Origin: Halodesulfurarchaeum formicicum
GTDB lineage: Archaea > Halobacteriota > Halobacteria > Halobacteriales > Halobacteriaceae
Direction: 5' to 3'
Assembly: GCF_001886955.1 (NCBI RefSeq)
Contig: NZ_CP016804.1
Location: 868,001 to 932,000, forward strand
DNA: 64,000 nt
Part shown: positions 26,628 to 35,147 of the stretch, piece by piece
Layout: each line of letters begins with the position of its first letter
Position numbering within the stretch: position 1 is the stretch's first letter
Translations under genes and position numbers: made by a program
Notes under the pieces: generated by a model
What the model saw: the letters and a program-made list of their open reading frames with translations, nothing else
Databases searched by the model: none
What the model was told of the DNA's origin: nothing

Positions 26628-28115
26628 ATGAATGGTAACAATACCCAACGCAGCGTCGAGTTGATCCACTCGGGCATCCCGGAACTCGACGATTTGCTAC
26701 GAGGTGGGTATCAACGCGGCCGTGTCTATCTTGTTCAGGGCGTATCCGGCTCGGGAAAAACGCTGATCGGACAGCATTTCCTCGAAGCAGGCCTTGAAAA
26801 CGACGAGACCGTCGTCTACATTCACGGCGAGGAGTCCCAACGCGATATCCTCGCCAATTCACACCAGGTGGGTCTGGAGATCGGGGACGCGGAGTTTCTC
26901 GATATCGGCCCCGGGACTGATTTTTTCGCGGATGACGTCGCTTACGACCTGGTCGAGACGAGCGAGATCGATGCCGAGCGGTTCACCGAGGACATCCACG
27001 CCGTCATCAAGGAAACGGACCCCTCGCGGGTGTTGCTCGATCCGATCACGCAGTTGCAGTACGTGGAGCGTGACGAGTATCAGTACCGGAAACGCCTCCA
27101 GTCGTTCATTCGATTTCTGAAAGACCGGGACATTACCATCCTCGTCACCCGGACGATCCGCTCCGATCTGAACCGGGGTGGGACAGTCCAAACTGATATC
27201 GCATCCCTGAGTGACGGGATCATCTCGCTTCACCTGGATGAGGGCGAACGACGAATTGGGATCCAGAAACACCGGGGAATCGGCCAGCGTGACGGCACCC
27301 ACGGCCTGGAAATCCGAGATCACGGTGTCGAAGTGTTTCCCCAGCTGATTCCGGACCATAGCGAGCGGACCTTCGAACCGCAACTGAACTCCACCGGCCA
27401 CGACGGACTGGACGGGCTGCTCGAGGGCGGGTTGGAACAGGGGTCCATCACGTTCGTTAGCGGGCCGACAGGCATCGGCAAATCCACGATCGGCGCCCAG
27501 TTGCTCGAAGGCGCGCTCAGAAGTGAGGGCAACGCGCTCGGCTATCTCTTCGAGGAGTCAGTCGACCAATTCAGGTATCGCGCCGACAATCTCGGCATTC
27601 CGGTGTCGGAGTACCTCGAACAGGACGAGTTCCGCCTCAAAGAAATCGAGCCACTCGTTCTGTCGGCCGAGGAATTCACCAGAATCGTGCTGCAGGACGT
27701 CGCCGAGATGGACGCCAACATGGTGTTGATCGACGGGTTGTCCGGGTTCAAGATCTCTCTGCAAGGGGACAAACAGCGGCTGGTCCGTCGGCTCCACGCA
27801 CTCACTCGCGAACTGAAGAACAAGGGGGTGTCCGTGGTCATTACGGACGAGAACCAACAGCTCACCGGCAATCACAACCCGACGAGCGAAAACACCAGCT
27901 ATCTGGCGGACAACATTCTCTTTCTCTCCTACATCGAGTTGCAAGGCGAGTTGCACCGGACGATCGGCGTGTTGAAGAAGCGATTGGGGAGTTTCGACAG
28001 GCGGTTTCACCGGTTTTCGATCGTCGAGGACGAGGGTGTCGTCATCGAGTCCCCGTTCGACGACGTGCAGGGAATCCTACAGGGACGACCAACACACGTC
28101 ACGGACAATGAGTGA
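26628..28115 (+). CDS. KaiC-like double RecA-domain ATPase
   Basis: 495 residues, two tandem KaiC/RecA domains. Domain 1 (residues 10-245) has Walker A VSGSGKTL and IHGEESQRDIL; domain 2 (250-490) has Walker A GPTGIGKST and YLFEESVDQF, with MVLIDGLSGF as Walker B. Haloarchaeal KaiC-like proteins without KaiA/KaiB are thought to act in signalling. Its stop overlaps the start of a sensor kinase gene, so the two probably work together. The start at 26628 directly precedes the family-typical ELIHSGIPELDDLLRGG; earlier in-frame Met codons are less likely. Confidence 0.88.
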   Translation: MNGNNTQRSVELIHSGIPELDDLLRGGYQRGRVYLVQGVSGSGKTLIGQHFLEAGLENDETVVYIHGEESQRDILANSHQVGLEIGDAEFLDIGPGTDFFADDVAYDLVETSEIDAERFTEDIHAVIKETDPSRVLLDPITQLQYVERDEYQYRKRLQSFIRFLKDRDITILVTRTIRSDLNRGGTVQTDIASLSDGIISLHLDEGERRIGIQKHRGIGQRDGTHGLEIRDHGVEVFPQLIPDHSERTFEPQLNSTGHDGLDGLLEGGLEQGSITFVSGPTGIGKSTIGAQLLEGALRSEGNALGYLFEESVDQFRYRADNLGIPVSEYLEQDEFRLKEIEPLVLSAEEFTRIVLQDVAEMDANMVLIDGLSGFKISLQGDKQRLVRRLHALTRELKNKGVSVVITDENQQLTGNHNPTSENTSYLADNILFLSYIELQGELHRTIGVLKKRLGSFDRRFHRFSIVEDEGVVIESPFDDVQGILQGRPTHVTDNE

Positions 28116-31100
28116 CGACGGCGGCAGTAACGAAAGCCGGGCAACGATTCAACTGGTGGTCAACGAGCGGGGCGACGAGCAAGCGTTGACCCACCTCCTG
28201 CGAGATCGGTACGAAGTCATCGTCGATGAGACACTCCAGTCGGCTGATTGCTACGTCGTCGACATCGCCAAGTTGCCGACGTATTCCGAGGCCCTTCGGG
28301 ACCAAAAATCCAGTGCCGATCCGGCCTTTCTCCCGACGCTGTTGATCCAGCGTCCATCCTCGTCCATCGACGTGGACCCCTTCGAATCCGGGGCCGACGG
28401 CGTGGCCCTCGTGGACGAATCCATTCAGGCGCCAGTCGGGAAGGCAACCCTCGAACGCCGGCTGGACAATCTTCTCACACGCCGCGACCAGTCGCTGGCT
28501 CTGCAAAGCGAATTTCAGACCGTCCAGACCAAGTTTCGGCGACTCTTCGAGAGCATCCGCGATGCGATCGTCGTCGTCAATACTGATCGTGAGATAGTCA
28601 ATTGCAACCAGGCGTTTACCGACTTGTTCGACTACCAGTTCTCGGAGATCGAGGGCCAACCCGTCCACCGAATTTTTGAAACGGCCCGCGAGTACCAGGA
28701 TCTGGTCGCAGAATTCGAGGGGCAAGTAGACGATTCCGGTGTCGTGCCGGCAGTTTCGTACGAAACCAAATCCGGGGCGGTGTTTCCCGGCGAAACTCGG
28801 GTCTCACGTCTCCGAGACGAGTTCGGCGCCGGGCAGGGTTACATCGCGATCATTCGGGACGTCTCGGAGCGCCTGGAACGACAACGCGAACTGAAACGGT
28901 ACGAAGCCGCGGTCGAGGGGTCGAGTGACATGCTCGTTGCGCTGGATCGGGAGGGAGCGGTAGTCTTTGCGAACGAACAGTATCGGAACCTTCTCGGGGT
29001 GAGCGACGACATCGCCGGCACGCATCTTCGTGAGATTCTGGGGGAGGACATCTACGAGACGGCTGAAACTTACCTCCAGCAGGCCCTGGATGGTGAGTCT
29101 GTGGCATACGATCGCGTACAGCCCGACCGGAACGGCGACCCTCGAACACTGAGCGTCCACTATTACCCCCTTCGTGAAGGTCAGACCGAGGAGATAACCG
29201 GCGTGTTCGCCTCGATCCGTGACATTTCGGAACGGGAAAAGCGAGAACAGAAACTCCGCAAGTTCAAGCAAGCCGTGGACGCCGCCGGACATGCCGTGTA
29301 TATGACTGATCCGGACGGCGACATCACGTACGCGAACGCGGCCTTCGAGGACATTACGGGCTACTCACCGACGGACGCGATCGGGCGGAATCCACGCATC
29401 CTCAAGTCCGGCGAGATGTCCGAGGACTACTACGAGGCCCTCTGGAACACTGTGACCGAGGGGGCGATCTGGGAAGAGGAAGTCCGCAACAAAACGAAGG
29501 GTGGTGACACGTATCATGCGCATCAGACGATTGCACCGGTGACAGATCAGGACGGAGATATCGAGGGATACGTGGCGATCCAGACGGACATCAGCGAGCA
29601 AAAGGCGAACGCCGAAGAGATACGACAGCTTTCCGAGGTGCGGCGAATTTCCTCGGAGGTAAATCAACTCATCGCGAGAATGGGGCCGCGGGAGGAGGTT
29701 CTTCCACAGATCCTTGACAGCATCGCGTCGAGTGACCGGTTCGGCTGCACGTTTTTTGCCGAACTGGACGCGGGCGCGGTGGACTTCCGGTGTGAATCCG
29801 GCTCCGAACTGGACCGAGTGGCCGTCGGACAGTTCCACACTGATAGGTACGTCAAAGCGGTGACGGACGCTGGGGTATATCACATTAAAGACGTTACCAC
29901 TGGGCCCTTTCAGCAGCATGTCGAGCCAGGGCCCCCTCACGAGGGCTATGGTATCGAAGTCGCCCACGACGAGTACACGTATGGCGTCTTGACCGTTCAC
30001 TTTCCCCCGGACGAACCCGCGAGTGACGAGGAGATCCAGTTGCTCACCGACCTGGCCGACGATATCGGGCTCTATCTCCACGCCAAGGAAACCGAGGAGG
30101 AACGGCAAACCTTCGCGGAAATCGTCCAGCAGATCGACGATCCGATCATGTTGCAGGGTCTCGACGGGAAATTCGAGGTGATCAATCCGGCGGTCGTTCG
30201 CCACGCCGATCTTCCGAAGGAGGAACTCCTCGGCCGAGACGAATTCGCATTTATGGAACCGGCGGATGCAACCGAGATATCGAGGCAGAAAGACCGGGTT
30301 CTGAAGCATGAAGCAGCCATGGAGTACGAGATGCAGGTATCGCTACCGGAGACGGGCGAGCGCGTCTTTAGCACGACGCGCTATCCCCACTACGATCTCG
30401 ACGGGGAGTTAGACGGCACGATAGCGATCTGCCGGGACGTCACGGATCTGAAAACCCGAGAGGAACACCTCCGAGTCATTGACCGGCTTCTCAGACACAA
30501 TCTGAACAACGACATGACCGTGATACTCGGCAACGCCGAGCAGATCCGAGCGGACCCCGAAGCGGATGTGTCCCAGCTTGCAGAGCGGATCATTGATACT
30601 GGCACCGGGTTGGTGGAGTTAGCGAAGAAGGAACGACAGATCGTCGAAATTCTCTCGGAGTCGAAGACACCAGCGAAGATTTCCCTCTCGCGACTCGTGA
30701 CTCAGATCCGGCAGCGACTCAATGATCAATATCCGAACGGCACCGTCGTCGTAGAGGGATCTCTTGACTCGGCAATCCAGGCAGTCCCGCAAATCGAACA
30801 GGCGCTTTGCGAATTGCTGGAAAATGGCCTGAAACATCACGACGACGAGCGACCGGTGGTGACGGTAGCGACAGAGCGGGACGGGGATCATCTTTCCATT
30901 CACATCAAAGATCAGGGCCCTGGAATTCCCAAAATGGAACGGCAGATAATCGAAGGCGACGCCGAGCGAACCGCACTCCTGCACGGGAGCGGCCTGGGAT
31001 TATGGCTCGTCAAACACATCGTCACCCAATCGAACGGGTCGCTGGAGTTCGAGGAAAACGAACCCCGGGGGAGTGTCATCACGGTCCGGGTGCCGCTCTG

Positions 31101-31119
31101 GCGTTCCCAAGCACCTTGA
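28108..31119 (+). CDS. Multi-PAS sensor histidine kinase
   Basis: 1003 residues, cytoplasmic, no clear membrane segment. Order: a degenerate receiver-like domain (about 10-130), PAS domains at about 145-265, 270-385 and 390-510, a GAF-like domain (about 530-670), another PAS (675-790), then a His box LLRHNLNNDMTVILGNAEQ and an ATPase domain (ELLENGLKHHD, KDQGPGIP, HGSGLGLWLVKHI). The start ATG overlaps the KaiC-like stop. It likely signals through autophosphorylation; no response regulator gene is adjacent, so the output may pass through the KaiC-like partner. Confidence 0.88.
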   Translation: MSDDGGSNESRATIQLVVNERGDEQALTHLLRDRYEVIVDETLQSADCYVVDIAKLPTYSEALRDQKSSADPAFLPTLLIQRPSSSIDVDPFESGADGVALVDESIQAPVGKATLERRLDNLLTRRDQSLALQSEFQTVQTKFRRLFESIRDAIVVVNTDREIVNCNQAFTDLFDYQFSEIEGQPVHRIFETAREYQDLVAEFEGQVDDSGVVPAVSYETKSGAVFPGETRVSRLRDEFGAGQGYIAIIRDVSERLERQRELKRYEAAVEGSSDMLVALDREGAVVFANEQYRNLLGVSDDIAGTHLREILGEDIYETAETYLQQALDGESVAYDRVQPDRNGDPRTLSVHYYPLREGQTEEITGVFASIRDISEREKREQKLRKFKQAVDAAGHAVYMTDPDGDITYANAAFEDITGYSPTDAIGRNPRILKSGEMSEDYYEALWNTVTEGAIWEEEVRNKTKGGDTYHAHQTIAPVTDQDGDIEGYVAIQTDISEQKANAEEIRQLSEVRRISSEVNQLIARMGPREEVLPQILDSIASSDRFGCTFFAELDAGAVDFRCESGSELDRVAVGQFHTDRYVKAVTDAGVYHIKDVTTGPFQQHVEPGPPHEGYGIEVAHDEYTYGVLTVHFPPDEPASDEEIQLLTDLADDIGLYLHAKETEEERQTFAEIVQQIDDPIMLQGLDGKFEVINPAVVRHADLPKEELLGRDEFAFMEPADATEISRQKDRVLKHEAAMEYEMQVSLPETGERVFSTTRYPHYDLDGELDGTIAICRDVTDLKTREEHLRVIDRLLRHNLNNDMTVILGNAEQIRADPEADVSQLAERIIDTGTGLVELAKKERQIVEILSESKTPAKISLSRLVTQIRQRLNDQYPNGTVVVEGSLDSAIQAVPQIEQALCELLENGLKHHDDERPVVTVATERDGDHLSIHIKDQGPGIPKMERQIIEGDAERTALLHGSGLGLWLVKHIVTQSNGSLEFEENEPRGSVITVRVPLWRSQAP

Positions 31120-31162
31120 ATACGCAGCGAGTTATCCAGACGGGTCGGTTCGATCGTGAACA

Positions 31163-31200
31163 CACGGTCGGAGCGAAGCTCCGCTCTGCGTTCAAATCGC
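31163..31200. repeat. Motif shared with the tRNA-Trp scar
   Basis: CACGGTCGGAGC, a GGAGC-GAA-GCTCC hairpin and CGTTCAAATCGC, matching 21329-21366 almost exactly. The end GCGTTCAAATCGC is repeated inverted at about 31274-31286. It sits about 95 bases past the integrase stop, where an att site would be expected. Confidence 0.55.
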
Positions 31201-31293
31201 TTGCCGCGTTGCTCCTCACCGTCGTTCGTCACAAAAGCGGGCCGGGCGCGATTCTATTATTCGGAAGCCTTCGGGCGATTTGAACGTCAGTTG

Positions 31294-32364
31294 TCATTGG
31301 TTTTCCTCCTTGTTTTGGAGCTGATCGAGCAGGGGGCGACGGCGCTTTTCCATCCGCTGGCGCTGTCGTTTCCGCCGCTGATCGAGGTCGGCTTTGTCGT
31401 AGTGCTGTTCGATGGTCTCAACCGATGCGTTCACCCGCGCAGCGACGTCTTCTGGCGGCCAACCCCGGTTCAGCATCCAGGTGATCGCGCCCGTCCGAAT
31501 CTGATGCGGTGACCGGCTCGATGGACACTGCGAAGCCTTGTGGTAGTCGACGAACGGGCAGGTGTCCCGTGATCGACTGTGGGGACACGGCTGATGCTCG
31601 CAGGGAATCGTGACCCGGTAACTCCAGGCCCGAAGCGTCTGAGGAGATGGTCTTCCTCGAGTCGTCGTGAGAAACGGCGATCTCTGATGGTCGTCGACCT
31701 TCTTGTGCCGGTGGACTCGAACGTAGGTCCGAAGCACGTCGGCGACGGTCTCGGAGATCCCGACAGGCCGTTCGCCCGCTCGTTTGTTCTTCAATGGAGT
31801 CCCACTCCCCGGTCGGTGTCGAAAGTTCACCGTCGGGTCGTCTTCCAGCTCGACGTCCTGGAGATCGAGCCCCCGGATGCCGCCCTGCCTGGCGCCGGTA
31901 TGCCAGAGAAGCTCGAAAAACGCATGCCGTCGCGTTCCGTACAGCGTCTCGTTGCTCCGGTAGTAATCTAACAGCGCGAGCGCCGCGTCCGCGTGTAGCT
32001 TGATGTCGCTGGATCGATCTTCCGGGTCAAGGTCCGGAATCCGGACCGAGTCGGCCAGCCCATCTTCGACGGCACCGATGTCCTCGAGGAACGAAACGAA
32101 GCCGTGCAGCGTCCACATCTCGCCCTCGAGTGTGACTGGCTTGATCTCGGCACTCCGATGCTCGTAGTATTCGTCGAGATCGTAGCGACGAAGCTCGCCG
32201 ACCTGCTCGATCCCGACCTCGTCGAGCCACTCGCGGAACAGCTTGAGCCGGTACTTCCAGCCCTGAATACTCCGGTCGGTCGAATCGGGCCGTCGACGAC
32301 GAAGGTATCGCTCGATCGCGTCCTCCGGAGCGAGTTCCTCGGGTGAGGGTCGCTCCCGACTCAC
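31294..32364 (-). CDS. Tyrosine recombinase / integrase
   Basis: 356 residues. An N-terminal SAM-like core-binding domain (DAIERYLRRRRPDSTDRSIQGWKYRLKLF) precedes the catalytic domain with R in HTGARQGGIRGL, HxxR in SPHQIRTGAIT and the nucleophile Tyr in VETIEQHYDKADL. A Cys/His segment (CEHQPCPHSRSRDTCPF) before HxxR may bind zinc, as in several haloarchaeal integrases. The GTG start overlaps the upstream zinc-finger gene stop, so it ends a micro-gene operon read from 33565. Confidence 0.9.
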   Translation of the reverse strand: MSRERPSPEELAPEDAIERYLRRRRPDSTDRSIQGWKYRLKLFREWLDEVGIEQVGELRRYDLDEYYEHRSAEIKPVTLEGEMWTLHGFVSFLEDIGAVEDGLADSVRIPDLDPEDRSSDIKLHADAALALLDYYRSNETLYGTRRHAFFELLWHTGARQGGIRGLDLQDVELEDDPTVNFRHRPGSGTPLKNKRAGERPVGISETVADVLRTYVRVHRHKKVDDHQRSPFLTTTRGRPSPQTLRAWSYRVTIPCEHQPCPHSRSRDTCPFVDYHKASQCPSSRSPHQIRTGAITWMLNRGWPPEDVAARVNASVETIEQHYDKADLDQRRKRQRQRMEKRRRPLLDQLQNKEENQ

Positions 32365-32558
32365 GCCTCGGTCACCTCGTCGTACAGGTGCAACGCCCCG
32401 AGTTCTGCGGAGAGCTCTTTGGCGCAGTCCTCGCAGACGTGAAGATCGGGCCAGGTCTCGCCGTCGAGGGTCACAACCAGGGAGTGCAGGTTCTCTCCTG
32501 GATTCACGAGCGGCCGGAACCCACACCGCCAGCAGGTGGGCGGGCCGGAATCACTCAT
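32361..32558 (-). CDS. Small zinc-finger protein
   Basis: 65 residues, start MSDSGPPTCWRCGFRPLVNP. Two CxxC pairs (CWRC and CEDC) about 35 residues apart make one zinc-binding site. Overlaps the integrase by 4 bases and the next micro-gene by 8. Confidence 0.7.
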   Translation of the reverse strand: MSDSGPPTCWRCGFRPLVNPGENLHSLVVTLDGETWPDLHVCEDCAKELSAELGALHLYDEVTEA

Positions 32559-32694
32559 ATTCTTGAACCTCCTCGTGACGACAGTCCGGGCAGATCCGCC
32601 GGGCGTCGTAGGTTTTCCGGTCACAGAACCGGCAGTCGTAGGGTTCGGGCTCGGTCTGCGGCCCGACCGGGTCGGGATCGTTCCCCAGACTCAT
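32551..32694 (-). CDS. Small zinc-ribbon protein
   Basis: 47 residues, start MSLGNDPDPVGPQTEP. CRFC and CPDC pairs 16 residues apart form a zinc ribbon. Overlaps both neighbours by a few bases, which supports it as a real coupled gene. Confidence 0.65.
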   Translation of the reverse strand: MSLGNDPDPVGPQTEPEPYDCRFCDRKTYDARRICPDCRHEEVQEYE

Positions 32695-32795
32695 GCCTCG
32701 CCCTCGCTGCGCCACTCCTGGACATCCTCGACGGTGAGATACGGATCGGATTCGATCTTCTCGATCTCCGACTCGGTGAGCTCGGCCTCACTCAT
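32691..32795 (-). CDS. Very small acidic protein
   Basis: 34 residues, start MSEAELTESEIEKIESDP. Mostly helical and acidic. The start and stop overlap the neighbouring genes by 4-8 bases. Function unknown. Confidence 0.5.
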   Translation of the reverse strand: MSEAELTESEIEKIESDPYLTVEDVQEWRSEGEA

Positions 32796-33090
32796 CGAAT
32801 GTCTCATCCCGTTCGAGGCTGGCGTACAGCTCGCGAAGCTCGGGAATGGAAAATTCGGGCAACGACCGGGACTCGTCGAGTTCTGGGTGAACGCGTCGAA
32901 TCCGAATCACCACTTCCCGACGGTACCCGGAGGAATCGACACCGAGTCGATCGGCCATGGGTTTGACGACACTCGCATCCAGACGGGTGTAGTCGTACAT
33001 TTCCAGCCCGAGAAACTCCGTAATGCGTTGGCAGAGGTCCTCGACGGGGTCGTCGTAGGTGATCGCGAGCGGGTCAGTAGAGATACTCAT
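32788..33090 (-). CDS. Small protein of the integrase operon, 100 residues
   Basis: Start MSISTDPLAITYDDPVEDL. Mixed helices, including LGVDSSGYRREVVIRIRRVHPEL. No Cys, no membrane segment. Overlaps neighbours on both sides. No family recognised. Confidence 0.65.
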   Translation of the reverse strand: MSISTDPLAITYDDPVEDLCQRITEFLGLEMYDYTRLDASVVKPMADRLGVDSSGYRREVVIRIRRVHPELDESRSLPEFSIPELRELYASLERDETFDE

Positions 33091-33335
33091 CGCTCCACCT
33101 CGTCTCGCTGGATCGCGGGCATCTGAAGCGCCTCGCGGATGTGTTTCCGGACCGCGCTGCTCTCGGTCTTCTCCAAAGCGGCCTCGAGATGATCCTCGCA
33201 ATCCCAGTGACGGCCGAGGTCCTGGCCGCCGTCCGTCGCGACGGCTTGTTCCTCGTGCATGTGCGCGCAGTTGATACGCTCGCGCTGGCACTGCGGGCAC
33301 CAGGTGGCCTCGTCGGGTGACTCCCACACGCTCAT
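33087..33335 (-). CDS. Small zinc-finger protein
   Basis: 82 residues. An N-terminal CPQC with CAHMH and a later WDCEDH offer zinc ligands; the C-terminal half is helical. Fourth member of the overlapping micro-gene chain. Confidence 0.65.
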   Translation of the reverse strand: MSVWESPDEATWCPQCQRERINCAHMHEEQAVATDGGQDLGRHWDCEDHLEAALEKTESSAVRKHIREALQMPAIQRDEVER

Positions 33336-33565
33336 GCGAGATCACCGTCGGTAGCGACGTGATTCATCGGTGCCTCGAATCGAGGGACGGCACGGGAATA
33401 ACTCGCCAATAGGCCCTTCCGGAACTTCCGGACCGCAAACCCGAAACGGCTCAGTCGCTCGGCAAATCCATCGAGCGTTCGTTTCGACCACTTCCGGACT
33501 GTCTTCCGATCCTGTTCGCCATCGGCATGCGGGAATTTTTCATCCCGTCGCGCGTACTCATACAT
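33332..33565 (-). CDS. Small basic protein, first gene of the integrase operon
   Basis: 77 residues from ATG 33565 (MYEYARRDEKFPHADGEQ). Rich in Lys/Arg (KTVRKWSKRTLDGFAERLSRFGFAVRKF), so it probably binds nucleic acid. No family recognised. A strong inverted repeat lies about 31 bases upstream. Confidence 0.6.
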   Translation of the reverse strand: MYEYARRDEKFPHADGEQDRKTVRKWSKRTLDGFAERLSRFGFAVRKFRKGLLASYSRAVPRFEAPMNHVATDGDLA

Positions 33566-33595
33566 GGCTATCGTGCTTGTGTCACGAGAGCCCGC

Positions 33596-33626
33596 GCGGG
33601 TCCGCTGCTGTATCAGCGGGACCCGC
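33596..33626. promoter_or_regulatory. Long inverted repeat, candidate operator
   Basis: GCGGGTCC-GCTG and CAGCGGGACCCGC pair over 12 bases with one bulged base and a loop of about 6. It lies where the promoter of the integrase operon should be. The divergent winged-helix gene at 33800 is the obvious candidate to bind it. Confidence 0.55.
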
Positions 33627-33799
33627 AACTTCTAACGACCGATCACCGCACGACGACCAGTCGTGTATGCCCTCGCTACTACCACCTTCTAGGTGCATCC
33701 CACTTATACTTACTCGTATCAGTAACTACACCAACTTATTTGGAGTTCGGCATCAAATCTTTCGGTGTGAATTTACATGAGTGTTGAGACAGATCAGTT

Positions 33800-34066
33800 A
33801 TGCGTCCGAGGGTGTCGTGGATGACCAACGCCGACAATATGATACTTGAGTTCTTCGAGGAAAACCTTCTTGCACTACCTCCTTCGGTGGTGTCTTACCA
33901 TCTTGATTTTTCAAGAACACACATTCGAAACCGAATGCGAAAACTCGAATCAGAAGGACTTCTGAATAAGGTTCACGAACAACGGGGCTACTATGAGATC
34001 ACTCAGAAGGGCCTCGACTACCTTGCAGGCGAACTCAAAGCCGAAGATCTTGAGTTCGACGACTGA
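33800..34066 (+). CDS. Winged-helix repressor, PhiH1-repressor-like
   Basis: 88 residues: WMTNADNMILEFFEENLLALPPSVVSYHLDFSRTHIRNRM, then a wing GLLNKVHEQRGYYEITQKG. This is the small single-domain winged helix common in haloarchaeal viruses and proviruses, such as the phage PhiH repressor. It faces the integrase operon across a 234-base gap with the inverted repeat, a classic lysogeny-switch layout. Codon use is AT-richer than the zinc-finger operon. Confidence 0.78.
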   Translation: MRPRVSWMTNADNMILEFFEENLLALPPSVVSYHLDFSRTHIRNRMRKLESEGLLNKVHEQRGYYEITQKGLDYLAGELKAEDLEFDD

Positions 34067-34108
34067 CCGTTGCTATCAATAAGTACCCGGCGTTCCCAGG
34101 TAATGATG

Positions 34109-34154
34109 AGTCGGGCCTGACCACCCGACTGGTGTATGCCCTTACCCACTTTTT
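34109..34154 (+). terminator. Hairpin plus T run
   Basis: A perfect 7-base-pair stem AGTCGGG/CCCGACT (34109-34130) and a T run at about 34149-34154 lie between the convergent repressor and rhomboid genes. Confidence 0.5.
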
Positions 34155-34197
34155 TGAGGCGTCGAAATTCCATGTGCCAAGATTGTGTAATTTCCAG

Positions 34198-34830
34198 CTA
34201 CACGAATCCGCCAAGGATCAAACCCACCAAGAACCCAAGCAAATGGCCAGTCTCCGATACAGGTCCCAGACCGATTGTAAGGGTTGAAATTGCTATCGAG
34301 GCGAGAAGTGCTAAAAGGTATACCCCATACCAAATGTGAAAGGAGGTCGCTCTGCTCGTCCCAACGAGTAGTTGTCTTATATCTCGCAGATACAGACTGA
34401 TCGTAGCGCCTAAGAGGGCCAATGGAAGATCGGACGCGCCGGCTATGACTGGCAATTCTCCTATGTTTGAATAAATCAGCCATAGCCCTGACGCGGTAAC
34501 TATGGGCGTCCCAAGCATACCGGCGACCATCACGATACGATACGACCGAACATCAACTGTCCACACTGCATACCCATAGAGAGCGAGACCCGTGACCACT
34601 AACCAACTCACATTGGCCCAGAGATGGGCCGCGGAAATATGCCCAAAGAGACGTCCATAAATTGCAATAACTGATGGAGAGCTGAGGTCCAGGACGATCC
34701 ACTTGGTTGGAATGATAGCTGAATATTGGAGCCCAAGTATCGCGAGCGGGAGTGCCAGCAGGATTGAAAAATCAATCGCAACATCACTCCAACCGAAAGA
34801 AATCTCCGAGGCCCTTTCTGCGCTACTCAT
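34198..34830 (-). CDS. Rhomboid family membrane protease
   Basis: 210 residues, about six membrane segments. Rhomboid marks: FGHISAAHLWANVSW (H-x3-H-x3-N), the Ser motif as GASDLPLALLGA, and the catalytic His in ETGHLLGFLVG. The Ser motif has Asp where GxSG is usual, so activity needs proof. The start is the ATG at 34830; a TTG two codons earlier is less likely. Composition is AT-richer than the chromosome. Confidence 0.8.
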   Translation of the reverse strand: MSSAERASEISFGWSDVAIDFSILLALPLAILGLQYSAIIPTKWIVLDLSSPSVIAIYGRLFGHISAAHLWANVSWLVVTGLALYGYAVWTVDVRSYRIVMVAGMLGTPIVTASGLWLIYSNIGELPVIAGASDLPLALLGATISLYLRDIRQLLVGTSRATSFHIWYGVYLLALLASIAISTLTIGLGPVSETGHLLGFLVGLILGGFV

Positions 34831-34883
34831 CTCCAAGTCACCGAATCGATGTCCAGCACCGGAAGGAATCTGTCGGTTCGAAC

Positions 34884-35147
34884 TTAATCCGGTCGTTCTG
34901 AAAGCCGGTCGAACTGATCGTTTACAGACTCTTTGCGCCGCTTGGATTCTTCGGCGTCAAACTCGATTTCTCGTATTTCATCCCCCTCACGCACTATCCG
35001 AAGGATGGCGTCCACCCTGTCTCCATCACCAGGAAGATCCGTTCGTGGCAGCACGACTTCGTCCACTGTTTCACCATCTGCTTCGAGGAGTATCACAGCT
35101 TGATCCCCCTCAAATCGGTCAACGACACCCGTGAATTCCTCACCCAT
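34884..35147 (-). CDS. DUF3006-like small protein
   Basis: 87 residues. GVVDRFEGDQAVILLEADG followed by a second short beta repeat and a charged helix is the DUF3006 pattern. Such proteins often accompany ComEC-like beta-lactamase-fold proteins, as here, with an 8-base overlap with the upstream gene. Confidence 0.75.
   Translation of the reverse strand: MGEEFTGVVDRFEGDQAVILLEADGETVDEVVLPRTDLPGDGDRVDAILRIVREGDEIREIEFDAEESKRRKESVNDQFDRLSERPD

Noticed and set aside
29365-30309. 314-residue frame antisense to the histidine kinase
   Set aside because: Lies fully within a well-supported multi-PAS kinase; no own promoter or motif.
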